Source: Mytilisepta virgata (lineage: Eukaryota > Mollusca > Bivalvia > Mytilida > Mytilidae). From it: a DNA stretch of 64,000 bases. The notes below the pieces were generated by a model, which saw only the letters and a program-made list of their open reading frames with translations, was not told where the DNA came from and did no database searches. The stretch covers positions 1-64,000 of the forward strand of contig JAPWFG010000025.1 of NCBI GenBank assembly GCA_028015205.1, in the 5' to 3' direction. The translations under genes and the position numbers were made by a program. Shown one piece after another: positions 48,030 through 58,424 of the stretch. Within the stretch, counting starts at the first letter, position 1; the number at the start of each line of letters is the position of its first letter.

Positions 48030-48480
48030 GGGAGGGGTAAGTAACTGCATGCATTTCGTCAATTCAGGGACAAATGGCATAGCGCGTAGGTGTGTAACAG
48101 CATATTTCATTTCGGGGCCTTTTATAGCTTGCTATTTGTGATGGGCTTTGCTCTTTGTTGAAGGCCTTACGGTGGCCTATAGTTGTTAATTTTTATGTCA
48201 TTTTGGTCACTTGTGGAGAGATGTCTCATTTGCAATCATACATCTTCCTCATTATATATATAGCATGTGATATACAGTGATGACACAGTCAACAAGTAAA
48301 CATATAGTTTAGGACGGCCCATTAGTCTCGAACGTTAAGGAACAATCACCACTGGCGGTATAGGCTAGCTGTAGCTGGTTTGTTCCAAACTTTGTTATCT
48401 GCTCTTTGGTAGGGTTGTTGTTTCTTTCACATATTCTCCATTACCATTCTAAATTTTATTAACATCATAAAAATGATCCA
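48030..48480. repeat. Dispersed repeat fragments between Myb-like exons
   Basis: It contains 'gttgaaggccttacggtggcctatagttg' followed by 'gtggagagatgtctcatt', and further on 'tttggtagggttgttgtttctttcacatattctcc', phrases I recognise as common mussel repeats. A second copy of the first phrase lies at 49374-49510. No coding role. Confidence 0.5.
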
Positions 48481-48839
48481 AAATTTAATGTCTCGTCTGT
48501 CTCCAATGATACTCGTGGACCAACAATTTGAAAGCCCAAAACCTAACAACAAATTATGTCTATATTTCAGGTGATGATGATTCTAACGATGCCACCCCAT
48601 CAAAGAGAAACAGTTCCGGAAATATAGTTTGATATTTGAAAGAAAAAAATGATACCAAGATGATATATAAAAGGCAAGAACTTGACGTTAGAAAACAGCA
48701 AATTTAATTGGAGGAGGAAAAATTCAAACTAGAGAAACAAGAAAGGATTCAGAAATTGGAAAATGACAAACAAGAAAAAACACTTATGTTTGAGCTGCTA
48801 AAAAATGTTTAGGTGACAGACATTAAAAGAGAAGCCATA

Positions 48840-50000
48840 TTTCAAATCAACAAATATAATAAATAAAAATATATTAACACAACTTATTATGAAAAACTGT
48901 ATCTTATAATATTTGTTGTTTTACCCACGGTTGTAAATGTTAAAAGGGAGATAATCAAATTTACTGGTAAGATAGTGCAATGATATATGTTAATAGTGTC
49001 TTAATGTGGTTTACTGTGTAGCCATGACTGGTATGCACAAAGAAGAAATCACTCTAGCAATTTTAATTTGAGAAAAGGGTGGGGCCGGAGGTTTCCTGAA
49101 ATATTTTAATCACAGTTCTAGTTTGGATAGTGGTATTACCGGTACATGTTGCTTACTTATAAGATGCTAAGCCAAGAGATACCTATCTACATTCTTTCCG
49201 AATTGTAATATGTGTATTACTGTGAATACATCGAGCTATGCGAGTATGTCAAAAGAGAAGTAGACAACCGAAATGATATTAAAACGAGGTCAATCAATTC
49301 TCAAAAAGAAAAACCTTGCAACAAGACACACAAGGACTCATTAGTATTCTCGTTGGAATTGTTTTACAGTGTCATTTCGAGGCCTTTTACAGCTGACTAT
49401 GCGGTAGGGGCTTTGCTCATTGTTGAAGGCCGAACAGTGACCTATAGTTGTTAATTTTTTCTGTCATTTTGGTCTTCTTGTGGAGAGTTGTCTCATTGGC
49501 AATCGTACCACATCTTTTTTTTATATTCAATACGTATTAAACTAAAAACAAATGGAAATCACGGACCATGAAAAACAGGAATGATATTTGTTGTTCTGTA
49601 AGGGTTATCAGGTTCTGCTTCTTGCTAAAGTAAGACCCCCCTCCGCATTTCTCACATAATGTGTCACTAACCTAAAGGTGTTGTCAGAAACAAAACTTGG
49701 TCAACACAAAAGTCATGATCAGACAAGGTAGAATTAAATATGGCTGAACTCATTTGATGGACAGTTGCCTAATTTACACCTAAAACATCTTATTTTTAAG
49801 AGTGTGTAAAACAAATTTGCCGCAAAAGCAAACTATATGTCATCTCTAGGAATATACAAAGAACACAAAAGGCAACAACAAGTATATGATAATTGTTTGG
49901 TTTTTTTTAAAACTATTTAACATTTTTAAGACAAACTTAACATTTAATTTTTATCAGCTCTTCAATGAAACGTCAGAATGATTTAAAAGCAATAACGATA
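48840..50000. other. Spacer between convergent Harbinger genes
   Basis: It holds the second copy of the 'aaggccgaacagtgacctatag' repeat (49374-49510) and unrecognised AT-rich sequence. The 80-codon open frame at 49212-49454 runs into that repeat and is rejected as a gene. Confidence 0.5.
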
Positions 50001-50033
50001 ATTATTTGCCATCTGGAAACATTGGGAAAATTG

Positions 50034-50993
50034 TCAACCCAATAGGTATTCCTCTAAAGTTGCTGGTGATACATCGAAAAATATCCCGGTTTCACTGCCA
50101 TAAAGACAGGTATGGCAATTTGTCAGTAGAACTGCTACTTTGTAATACTTTCCCACGGGTTGCAGATATAACTTTAGATTTTTCTTGTAGTCTAGAAATG
50201 CAAATAGTGACAAAACTTTTCCAAAAGCCCACTCCACACAAATGCGTACTGCTGACATTCTTTTGTTGAAAATCATTTGATTCCTGGAGATAACTCCGCC
50301 TCTAAATGGTGCAATTATATATCCATCAGTCACGGGATATGCCGGGTCACCATAGATGCAAAATATTCGCCCCTCTGAAGTTGTCATATGGACCCTCATT
50401 TGTGTTAAAATATCACTTTCACGTAACATTCTTGCGTCATGTTGACGTCTGCATATTGGTCTAACAGTACCGTCGATAAAACCCCAGCAGCTATCTAAAG
50501 GCCCGTCACGATCGAAAACCGCACCTGCAAAACGTTCTAAACACTCTTGTGAGAGCCAACTCATGTTGAAGTCTGAAAGAAGATGGCAATGATTGTCATG
50601 TATGTAATCGAGAACTTCATTGATGATGAGAGAAAGTTCTGTTTTTGATCTGCCAAATATATATTCTAGATCTTCAAGGCGACTAAGGTAGGCAAGTCGT
50701 CGTAATACCATGCAGAGTCCATCAATACCCCTTGCCGTGGTGCGATTACTACATACAACTTTCTCTGGTATACGCAGGGCGCGACGAAGAATTTCAATAT
50801 CATCTTTATCAAATCTAAAAAAAGATCGACACTGTTCATTTGTAAGTTTTTCAACTTCTATACTTGGAAAATTGCCCTTTTCCTCTTTACATAATGACAA
50901 AAGCAGTAATTCATCGGAGTCTTCTAAAGCTGCTAACACTTTCAAGTTTTCCGCCTGAGTTATCAAACATAAAACAAAGACATTTATTGGCAA
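50034..50993 (-). CDS. PIF/Harbinger DDE transposase with shortened catalytic core
   Basis: 319 residues. The N-terminal half contains helix-turn-helix-like segments (DKDDIEILRRALRIP; EYIFGRSKTELSLIINEVL). The catalytic triad is recognisable: Asp174 in GFIDGT, Asp216 in YGDPAYP and Glu254 in VEWAFG. RRQHDARML follows GFIDGTVRPICR directly. In related transposases I recall roughly 35-40 residues between these blocks, so the core appears internally deleted in frame. The open frame is otherwise intact. An acceptor-like CTCAG just inside the start (about 50950) suggests the first residues may be intron-derived and that a 5' exon lies upstream. Such enzymes cut and paste Harbinger DNA, together with the Myb-like partner. 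This copy is probably inactive. Confidence 0.85.
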   Translation of the reverse strand: MPINVFVLCLITQAENLKVLAALEDSDELLLLSLCKEEKGNFPSIEVEKLTNEQCRSFFRFDKDDIEILRRALRIPEKVVCSNRTTARGIDGLCMVLRRLAYLSRLEDLEYIFGRSKTELSLIINEVLDYIHDNHCHLLSDFNMSWLSQECLERFAGAVFDRDGPLDSCWGFIDGTVRPICRRQHDARMLRESDILTQMRVHMTTSEGRIFCIYGDPAYPVTDGYIIAPFRGGVISRNQMIFNKRMSAVRICVEWAFGKVLSLFAFLDYKKNLKLYLQPVGKYYKVAVLLTNCHTCLYGSETGIFFDVSPATLEEYLLG

Positions 50994-51144
50994 CTATTCT
51001 TTGCTTTCAACCAATGAGATAATATTTTGCATTACGTCTTTTACACGTACACGTACGACTTTGCTAAACACAACGTGGCATAATAAAAACGTACGAGTAC
51101 GTGTACTTCTATTCTACACGTACGCGTTCACGCACACGGACGGT

Positions 51145-51157
51145 TGCTAAACCTCTC
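51145..51157 (-). repeat. Right Harbinger end (13-bp inverted repeat)
   Basis: TGCTAAACCTCTC. On its inner side lie several ACGTAC/GTACGTGT words (51047-51125), matching in kind those inside the left end and located just upstream of the transposase start. Confidence 0.5.
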
Positions 51158-52030
51158 TAATGTCAATCATAACAATAGCTTCCCAATAGAAGACTTGGTG
51201 TTGATAAAAGTGTTCATCATCCATTTTACTTGGTTGGTGTCTCACACAGCATTTGTTTTTTAATTTTTTTTTCTGGAATAAGCAATGGCCTCTGTTACAC
51301 CGTCATTCATTTCTGATTCAGTGGCTAGCTTTAATTGGTGTTTCTTACAATAGCCCTCAGAATATGCTGAAAATTGAAAACATATAAAAGGATATTTGAA
51401 GAAACAAAAAAAACGCTCTTATACAATACACAGATTCTTAATATAAAAAAATACTTTATAGACGAACTATTTCCCTGCATCCTTAGCATTAGTTTGTAAT
51501 GGAACATATTAAAAATTGTATTTTGTAAAATTGAGTTCAGTAGTCGGAGTATTTAGAGATTGTTCAAGAATTAAAATGTACCTTAATTTTGTAAGAGTTA
51601 AATATATCAAGTTTTAAAGTGCTTTATTTTTCAGAATGGTGCATGCCAAGATACATGTACCTCTTCAGTGTGAAATAAAAAATCTATTAAGTTGCCTGTA
51701 ACAATGATACAAAAGAAACCCCAAAAAGTCCATATAGCCTGCTCATGCTGCTTGAGTACAATGATTATACCAAAATTTTTTTGTTGTAACAAAGTTATGA
51801 GTTGATTGATTAACAGAATAAAGTTTAAACTGTGACTTTTTAACTCCATTATTGAATATTCTAAAAATGTTCAAGCACTGTTTAAAATATAAACCTTTGC
51901 TGGTCTGAATTTTGCTTCAGTCTAGAGGTGGTCTGGTATCCCCTTGTTTGGCTGGTTTAATGCCCTGTCCTCTGGAGTTGGCCATTGCTTCCGTTGAAAA
52001 TAGTAGTGGCATTAGTTTCCCTGGGTTCTT
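51158..52030. other. No gene seen
   Basis: Sequence right of the Harbinger end; no coding frame with convincing composition and no clear repeat structure. Confidence 0.4.
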
Positions 52031-52034
52031 TTTT

Positions 52035-52425
52035 AGCTCACCTGACCCAAAGGGTCAAGTGAGCTATTCTCATCACTTGGCGTCCGTCGTCCGTCGTCCA
52101 TCGTCCGTGGTCTCTCATCCGTCGTCGTCCATTAACTTTTACAAAAATATCCTCTGAAACTACTGGGCCAAATTGAACCAAACTTGGCCACAAGCATCAT
52201 TAGGGTAACTAGTTTAAACATTATGTCCGATGACCCTGCCTGCCAACCCACATGGCCGACATGGCTAAAAATAGAATATAGGGGTAAACTGAAGTTTTTG
52301 TCTTATATCTCAAAAACTAAAGCAATTAGAGCAAAACTGAAATTGGGTAAAAATGTTCATCAGGTCAAGATCTACTTGCTATGAAATTTTTAGACGAATC
52401 GGTCAACCCTTTGTTGGGTAGTAGT
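52035..52425 (+). repeat. AGCTCAC-family element, left part, interrupted by the palindrome
   Basis: The hairpin 52035-52065 (AGCTCAC, TGACCC, AAA, GGGTCA, GTGAGCT) is followed by family body sequence up to 'aaccctttgttgggtagt'. The body resumes at 59376 ('ggttattgcccctgaatt'). The interruption defines the borders of the palindromic element. Confidence 0.75.
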
Positions 52426-52507
52426 AGGGGTTAGGATCTTTTATCTCCCCCAAAAACCCAGGGCGTCAGGGCACACCCAAATATGGTCATGCCCTGCCCC
52501 CCCTTTT

Positions 52508-52713
52508 CCATATATGGACATACGCCCTCCCCCTTTTCTATATATGGACATCCGCCTCACCACCGTCGTGAGTCATCAGATCATCGCGCAGTCCTAATTT
52601 GGTCAACAGATCCCAATGAGTCATCAAGACATCGATTGGCATACGTGAGTCATCGCGCAGTCCTTATTCGGCCAACAGATTCCAATGAGTCATCAAAACA
52701 CGGATATGAGTCA
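52508..52713 (+). promoter_or_regulatory. CCATATATGG box and five TGAGTCA heptamers upstream of the PC4-type gene
   Basis: CCATATATGG (52508-52517) matches the CC(A/T)6GG consensus of serum-response-factor sites, with a second CTATATATGG at 52539-52548. TGAGTCA, the AP-1/bZIP consensus, occurs at 52569, 52617, 52646, 52686 and 52707, within a roughly 75-bp unit present twice. The ATG is at 52795. The same sites are mirrored in the right arm. Function is inferred from consensus matches only. Confidence 0.5.
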
Positions 52714-52794
52714 CCGCATGTTTACACATGCCGATATTATTCGAAAGAGTGTTGACCTTATTTGGAGGTAATACAATTGATCTGAAAAGAACCA

Positions 52795-53376
52795 ATGAAA
52801 AACGCGAAACATCATTGTAAAGTAACGCGCATCGATGCCCGATACTTCATTTACCCACTATCCGAGATGGAGAACGCACGTTGCAATATCGAGCTGGGAA
52901 ACAATAGATTCGTTCAAGCCAAAGAGTGGAAAGATCAAATTAGAATTGACATTAGAGAGTGGGGGCATACAGATGGAAAATTAGTGCCTACCAAAAAGGG
53001 AATTAGCTTACCCCTTCAGAGGTGGAAAATGTTGGTCGACAGCTTGGAGTTTCTAGATCTAGCCCTGTCGGAAAGAAGAGACTACATGACACACCTGGGA
53101 AGAAACGTGTATGCCGCAACTCAAGCAAATAATGACAATATTAATATCCGTCAGTACTGGTTACCACCCCACAACACCGAAGTCGCCCCCACGAAAAAAG
53201 GAATAACTTTACGCAAGGAAGAATACGCTAAGTTGAAAAACATTGTCGTTGAGATTGGAGGTGTCGTCCCGGAATTAAGTACCGTCGTCCCGTGTTCATA
53301 CAGTTCCGATCATCAGAACCAGCTGGGATTCTTAAGATGTCCAGAGTGTAACCCCGACTCCTTTACAGAATGGTGA
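52795..53376 (+). CDS. Tandem PC4/Sub1-domain protein, intact left-arm copy
   Basis: 193 residues. Residues about 34-90 (LGNNRFVQAKEWKDQIRIDI, REWGHTDGKLVPTKKGISL) and 101-161 (NINIRQYWLPPH, APTKKGITLRKEEYAKLK) each match the PC4/Sub1 fold. The signature I/V-DIR-Y/W ... P-x-K-KGI-S/T-L is seen twice. The C-terminus has a CPEC pair. PC4 proteins bind single-stranded DNA and act in transcription and replication. Cellular PC4 has one domain and dimerises; here two domains in one chain could form an intramolecular dimer. No signal peptide or membrane segment. One uninterrupted exon; start chosen as the first ATG, well upstream of domain 1. The mirrored copy is at 58425-59007. Host, viral or transposon origin is open. 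Confidence 0.8.
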   Translation: MKNAKHHCKVTRIDARYFIYPLSEMENARCNIELGNNRFVQAKEWKDQIRIDIREWGHTDGKLVPTKKGISLPLQRWKMLVDSLEFLDLALSERRDYMTHLGRNVYAATQANNDNINIRQYWLPPHNTEVAPTKKGITLRKEEYAKLKNIVVEIGGVVPELSTVVPCSYSSDHQNQLGFLRCPECNPDSFTEW

Positions 53377-54642
53377 AATATATAAACAATCTTTAAAAGA
53401 CTGGTTAATCCAATGTCTAGAATTGAATATACTGTATAGAATTGAATATACTATAATAAAATGTAGAAAACTTTGTTATCTCTTTTTTTCATGTTTGTGT
53501 TTAAGATGTAAAAGTAATTTTAGAGAAATTATCATGAAGTGATTTTTTTAATAGAGGAGTACCGTAAAACCTGTTGAACCGAACTGTTTGTCATGTTATC
53601 AAAATCACCACAAAGTTTGTCTATTCAAGGCTCACCAGAGGTGCTTTACCAAAAGACTACACTATATGAATTTAAAGAGCATAGAACAATAAAATCAATT
53701 AATGCAGAACCAAATTAAACAATTGTTTTACCCCGGTCCATTGATCTTTAACCTCAAATTACCCCTACTAGACTGAGCATGCTGATAACGAACGTCGACT
53801 CCTAGGTCATGACCTATCTCATATTACAAACACACTAAAACCAATCAAATATTGATTAAACCGATGCAACAAAATTGGTTTATTCCCCGATTATATCCTA
53901 TTATGTGATTTATATTCTTACTTATAACAGTCCGTTATCATATAAAACAAAACCGTTGCCGTCGGTAGGGTTAGCAGACACTGCCTGTTGCAACAAAGGA
54001 AACTTTTGTTTTTATCTCAGTACAGCTTATCTTTCACCTTAAATTACCCCTACAAGAGCATGCTGACCTATCTCAAGCCAGATGTCATACTAGCGAACAA
54101 ACCAAACAAATATTGATTTCAAAACCGATCATTTAGTGTTAATACAGAGTTTGTCAATTCACTCACGACAAACAAAACCACATTAAATGCTCTTGCATAG
54201 TTGCAACACACCCATCTATGAAAAAGGCAATTGAGGAAACAATGCTTTACTAAACAATTCTTAAAATATATAACTAACGGGAGATCTACATTTTATCGAA
54301 ATCGTTAGTTTCGTCTATTATAAACTCGTCAGAAGCGCTCTTCCCAAATAGTTTAAAATAAATAAAATACTTGCATGAGGTTTATCAACAGATGAGTCAT
54401 ACAATGTTACACCACGTCATCATACATAAGATGGTTAAATCATTTGTCTTGGGTATGAGTCATATACGTAATGCTTACACCATGAGCCATCACGCATGTT
54501 ATGACTAAATAAGGTAATTAGTCTTCGGTATGAGTCATACAATGCTGACGTGACTCATTCTTATCAAATGCACATGCATTATCAAATATGGTAAACACAC
54601 TTCTGACTGAATGTGCATGACCAAATACGGAAATGTCAAGTT

Positions 54643-54691
<49 letters not shown>

Positions 54692-54717
54692 AAGCTCGTA
54701 TTATATAACGACCAATA

Positions 54718-54878
54718 AGAATAAGTGTTTTTTCACGATGGATTTTCAATGCATGGAAGATCGAGGAGCACCACCACCACCACCACCACCACCACCACCA
54801 CCACATGGTGGCATTGTGGTGGTGGTAGTGGTGCTCCTCTTCCATGCATTGAAACTCCATCGTGAAAAAACACTTATT
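54718..54878. repeat. Apex hairpin with (CAC)n/(GTG)n core
   Basis: AATAAGTGTTTTTTCACGATGGA ... on the left pairs with TCCATCGTGAAAAAACACTTATT on the right. The stem continues through ATGCATGGAAGA and GGAGCACCACCACC against GGTGGTGGTAGTGGTGCTCC. The stem is about 60-70 bp with few mismatches. Poly-Pro and poly-Trp frames on the two strands are by-products of the CAC/GTG repeats. Confidence 0.85.
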
Positions 54879-57111
54879 AGGTCTTTCCACTTTCCGTGGA
54901 AAGACCTTTTGCTTTTGTTCTGATTATTTTTTTTTTTTTTTTTTTTTTTTTTCTTCTGCCGTCTAGGATGTTTTTTTGTTACTTGACATATCGAAAGGAT
55001 TTTTGGCCCATGATATCGTACAGTGATTGCGATTTCACCATTGACCCTGTGTAACCGAACACTTTTTTTTATAGGAGTTATCTCCCCGCGTCCTCCTTTT
55101 CTTGTTATCTTTATTTCTCTGTAACCGTAAAAGATATCGACCTAAAATCTTTTGCAATGTCTTCAGTGTATCTGTGCGCAACTTTGTTCCATTTGGTTGG
55201 AAAGGATCTGACGACATTTCATAGGAGTTATTTCCCTTCAAACGACTTTCACTTTTGGTGTATCATACAAATTGTTCTTTAGAGTTGAGATATCAACATG
55301 AAACTTTGTATTTAGGGTCCATGACCCCTAACAAGTAAAATGAGGTCAAGGTCAAAGGGCAAGGTCAAGTTCTAAATTTTGACTTTTGCTTGTTATCGCT
55401 TCTCCTCTGAAACGGTAAAAGATAGCTGATAAAATGTAATGGAGAAAATGTTAAGGACGTTGAGACCGAGCTTTGTTACATTTGCATAAAAGTTGTATGA
55501 CGTCATTTGATAGGCGTAATTGCCGTTAGAACGTTTAAATTTTCGGTTTATCGTTTAATTCTCAACAATGGTACATGATAAAGGCATGGGGTCTTTTGGT
55601 CTGACATCAAGGATTGATAACCTTCAAATTGGCATCAAGGTCAAAGGTCAAGGTCAAGTTCTAAATTTTGACTTTTGCTTGTTATTGCTTCTTCTCTGAA
55701 ACGGTAAAAGATAGCTGATCAAATGTAATGGAGAAAATGTTGACGACGTTGAGACCTAGCTTTGTTACATTTGCATAAAAGTTGTATGACGTCATTTTAT
55801 AGGCGTAATTGCCCCTAAAACGTTTAATTTTTCGGTTTTTCGTTTAATTCTCAACAATGGTACATGATAAAGGCATGGGGTCTTTTGTTTTGACATCAAG
55901 GATTGATAACCTTCAAATTGGCATCAAGGTCAAAGGTCAAGGTCAAGTTCTAAATTTTGACTTTTGCTTGTTATCGCTTCTCATCTGAAACGGTAAAAGA
56001 TAGCTGATAAAATGTAATGGAGAAAATGTTCAGGACGTTGAGACCTAGCTTTGTTACATTGAGAAAAAGTTGTATGACGTCATTTTATAGGCGTAATTGC
56101 CCCTAGAACGTTTAAATTTTTGTTTTTCGTTTATTTCTCAACAATGGTACATGATAAAGGCATGGGGTCTTTTGTTTTAACATCAGGGATTGATAACCTT
56201 CAAATTGGCATCAAGGTCAAAGGTCAAGGTCAAGTTCTATTATTTGACATTTGCTTGTTATCACTACTCCTCTGAAATGGTTGTGGATAGCCAAGGAAAT
56301 GTAATGGTGGAAATGTTTAGGACATTGATGCGCAACTTTGTTACATTTGAGTTCAAGTTGTATGACGTCATCTTTTGAGAGTAATTGCGCCTAGAACGTT
56401 CAAACTTAAGGTTTTTCGTTTATAACTTGACAATGGTACATAATAATGGCATGGGGTCTTCTAAAATGACCTCAATGACCAATGACCTTGAAAAAGGTCA
56501 CAAGGTCAAAGGTCAAGGTCATGACCTATATTACGTATTTTGCATTTTTTTCACACTTTATAAGGTTTTTTTCAGATTTTTAAAGCAATTAAAGCTATTG
56601 AAAGCGTGAAATTCAGGCACTACTTTTGCTGACGTCATTTCTGGCAACGTCATTATTTCTGTAGACGTTTTTAGACGTTTTGGATATATTGGAATGTTAA
56701 TTAATGTGACAATGTTACAACCCATGAAAACGTCTAGAATTGTCAATTTGTAAGGTTACATTAATGCCGTTTTTGATGTTTATAGTGCAAAACAGTATAA
56801 TTCATCACAAACATTTAGTTAACCAGAAATAAACATTTTTCTTAGTTGTTCAAACTAGCAGTCCATATATTTTTTTTAAAAAATTGTGAAATTACCTATC
56901 GTATCAAACCAGAAGTGATATTTGTAATACGGGAAGTAGCATAATACCTCCCTTATTTCAGTACATAGAACCATATATCTTTGAAATCACTGAAAGTTTA
57001 GCTATGCTCTTAAACCAACAATTACATTTTAAACCTCATTTTTTTTATCAACAAATCTGCAATTGAGGTGGAAAGACCTTCAATTGTTTTCTGAACAATT
57101 GGTTTTTAATT
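54879..57111 (+). mobile_element. AGGTCTTTCCAC hairpin-headed element inserted beside the apex
   Basis: The 5' hairpin is AGGTCTTTCCAC, TTTCC, GTGGAAAGACCT (54879-54907). Near the 3' end GTGGAAAGACCT (57068-57079) complements the arm again, followed by a perfect hairpin CAATTGTT, TTCTG, AACAATTG (57081-57101). CTTATT flanks both sides (54873-54878 and 57112-57117) and may be a target duplication. The interior is a tandem array (about 55060-56530) and AT-rich sequence. This is the cleanest example of the shared architecture. Confidence 0.8.
55060..56530 (+). repeat. About 290-bp tandem array with CRE and DR1-like sites in most monomers
   Basis: Four to five units are visible. TGACGTCA occurs at 55498-55505, 55787-55794, 56075-56082 and 56363-56370. 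AGGTCAAAGGTCA occurs at 55638-55650, 55927-55939, 56214-56226 and 56503-56515, with one mismatch at 55349-55361. Other shared phrases are 'cttgttatcgcttctcc', 'aacggtaaaagatagctg' and 'caacaatggtacatgat'. Units are similar but clearly diverged. Confidence 0.85.
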
Positions 57112-57118
57112 CTTATTG

Positions 57119-57154
<36 letters not shown>

Positions 57155-58424
57155 AAGTTGACATTTCCGTATTTGGTCATGCACATTCAGTCAGAAGTGT
57201 GTTTACCATATTTGATAATGCATGTGCATTCGATAAGAATGAGTCACGTCAGCATTGTATGACTCATACCGAAGACTAATTACCTTATTTAGTCATAACA
57301 TGCGTGATGGCTCATGGTGTAAGCATTACGTATATGACTCATACCCAAGACAAATGATTTAACCATCTTATGTATGATGACGTGGTGTAACATTGTATGA
57401 CTCATCTGTTGATAAACCTCATGCAAGTATTTTATTTATTTTAAACTATTTGGGAAGAGCGCTTCTGACGAGTTTATAATAGACGAAACTAACGATTTCG
57501 ATAAAATGTAGATCTCCCGTTAGTTATATATTTTAAGAATTGTTTAGTAAAGCATTGTTTCCTCAATTGCCTTTTTCATAGATGGGTGTGTTGCAACTAT
57601 GCAAGAGCATTTAATGTGGTTTTGTTTGTCGTGAGTGAATTGACAAACTCTGTATTAACACTAAATGATCGGTTTTGAAATCAATATTTGTTTGGTTTGT
57701 TCGCTAGTATGACATCTGGCTTGAGATAGGTCAGCATGCTCTTGTAGGAGTAATTTAAGGTGAAAGATAAGCTGTACTGAGATAAAAACAAAAGTTTCCT
57801 TTGTTGCAACAGGCAGTGTCTGCTAACCCTACCGACGGCAACGGTTTTGTTTTATATGATAACGGACTGTTATTAGTAAGAATATAAATCACATAATAGG
57901 ATATTATCGGGGAATAAATTAACCAATTTTGTTGCATCGGTTTAATCAATATTTGATTGGTTTTAGTGTGTTTGTAATATGAGATAGGTCATGACCTAGG
58001 AGTCGACATTCGTTATCAGCATGCTCAGTCTAGTAGGGGTAATTTGAGGTTAAAGATCAATGGACCGGGGTAAAACAATTGTTTAATTTGGTTCTGCATT
58101 AATTGATTTTATTGTTCTATGCTCTTTAAATTCATATAGTGCAGTCTTTTGGTAAAGCACCTCTGGTGAGCCTTGAATAGACAAACTTTGTGGTGATTTT
58201 GATAACATGACAAACAGTTCGGTTCAACAGGTTTTACGGTACTCCTCTATTAAAAAAATCACTTCATGATAATTTCTCTAAAATTACTTTTACATCTTAA
58301 ACACAAACATGAAAAAAAGAGATAACAAAGTTTTCTACATTTTATTATAGTATATTCAATTCTATACAGTATATTCAATTCTAGACATTGGATTAACCAG
58401 TCTTTTAAAGATTGTTTATATATT

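Larger units (their letters stand above)
37052..48812 (+). pseudogene. Myb/SANT-like DNA-binding partner gene of Harbinger, three exons, decayed
   Basis: Exon A 37052-37272 (acceptor TTTTTAG, donor AG/GTATTT) encodes the DNA-binding domain (FQPKDDLVLLREVLAKNPF, SAWNEIALSVAD, ARRIRERTHLLIDQHKK). Exon B 47763-47933 is phase-compatible (SGIDEEYGEKETLLDEILSL, then Lys/Glu-rich). Exon C 48571-48812 encodes a Lys/Glu-rich coiled-coil-like tail ending in TAG. Exon B has a frameshift near 47870-47885 and exon C has in-frame stops at 48630-48632 and 48705-48707. In PIF/Harbinger systems such a protein recruits the transposase to the element ends. The upstream start exon was not found. Intron 1 spans 10.5 kb of inserted repeats. 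Confidence 0.7.
33829..51157. mobile_element. PIF/Harbinger transposon expanded to 17.3 kb by nested repeats
   Basis: The outer ends share a perfect 13-bp inverted match, GAGAGGTTTAGCA at 33829-33841 and its complement at 51145-51157. Both ends carry subterminal TACGTGT/ACGTAC-type words. Between them lie the two genes expected of this superfamily: a Myb/SANT-like DNA-binding gene (plus strand, decayed) and a DDE transposase (minus strand), converging at about 49-50 kb. The rest is nested repeats. The 3-bp target duplication is not resolvable. The end match is short, so the exact borders are less certain than the gene content. Confidence 0.6.

Noticed and set aside
54690..54923. Poly-proline and poly-tryptophan frames on opposite strands
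   Set aside because: They are translations of the CAC/GTG trinucleotide in the apex hairpin of the palindrome, not genes.
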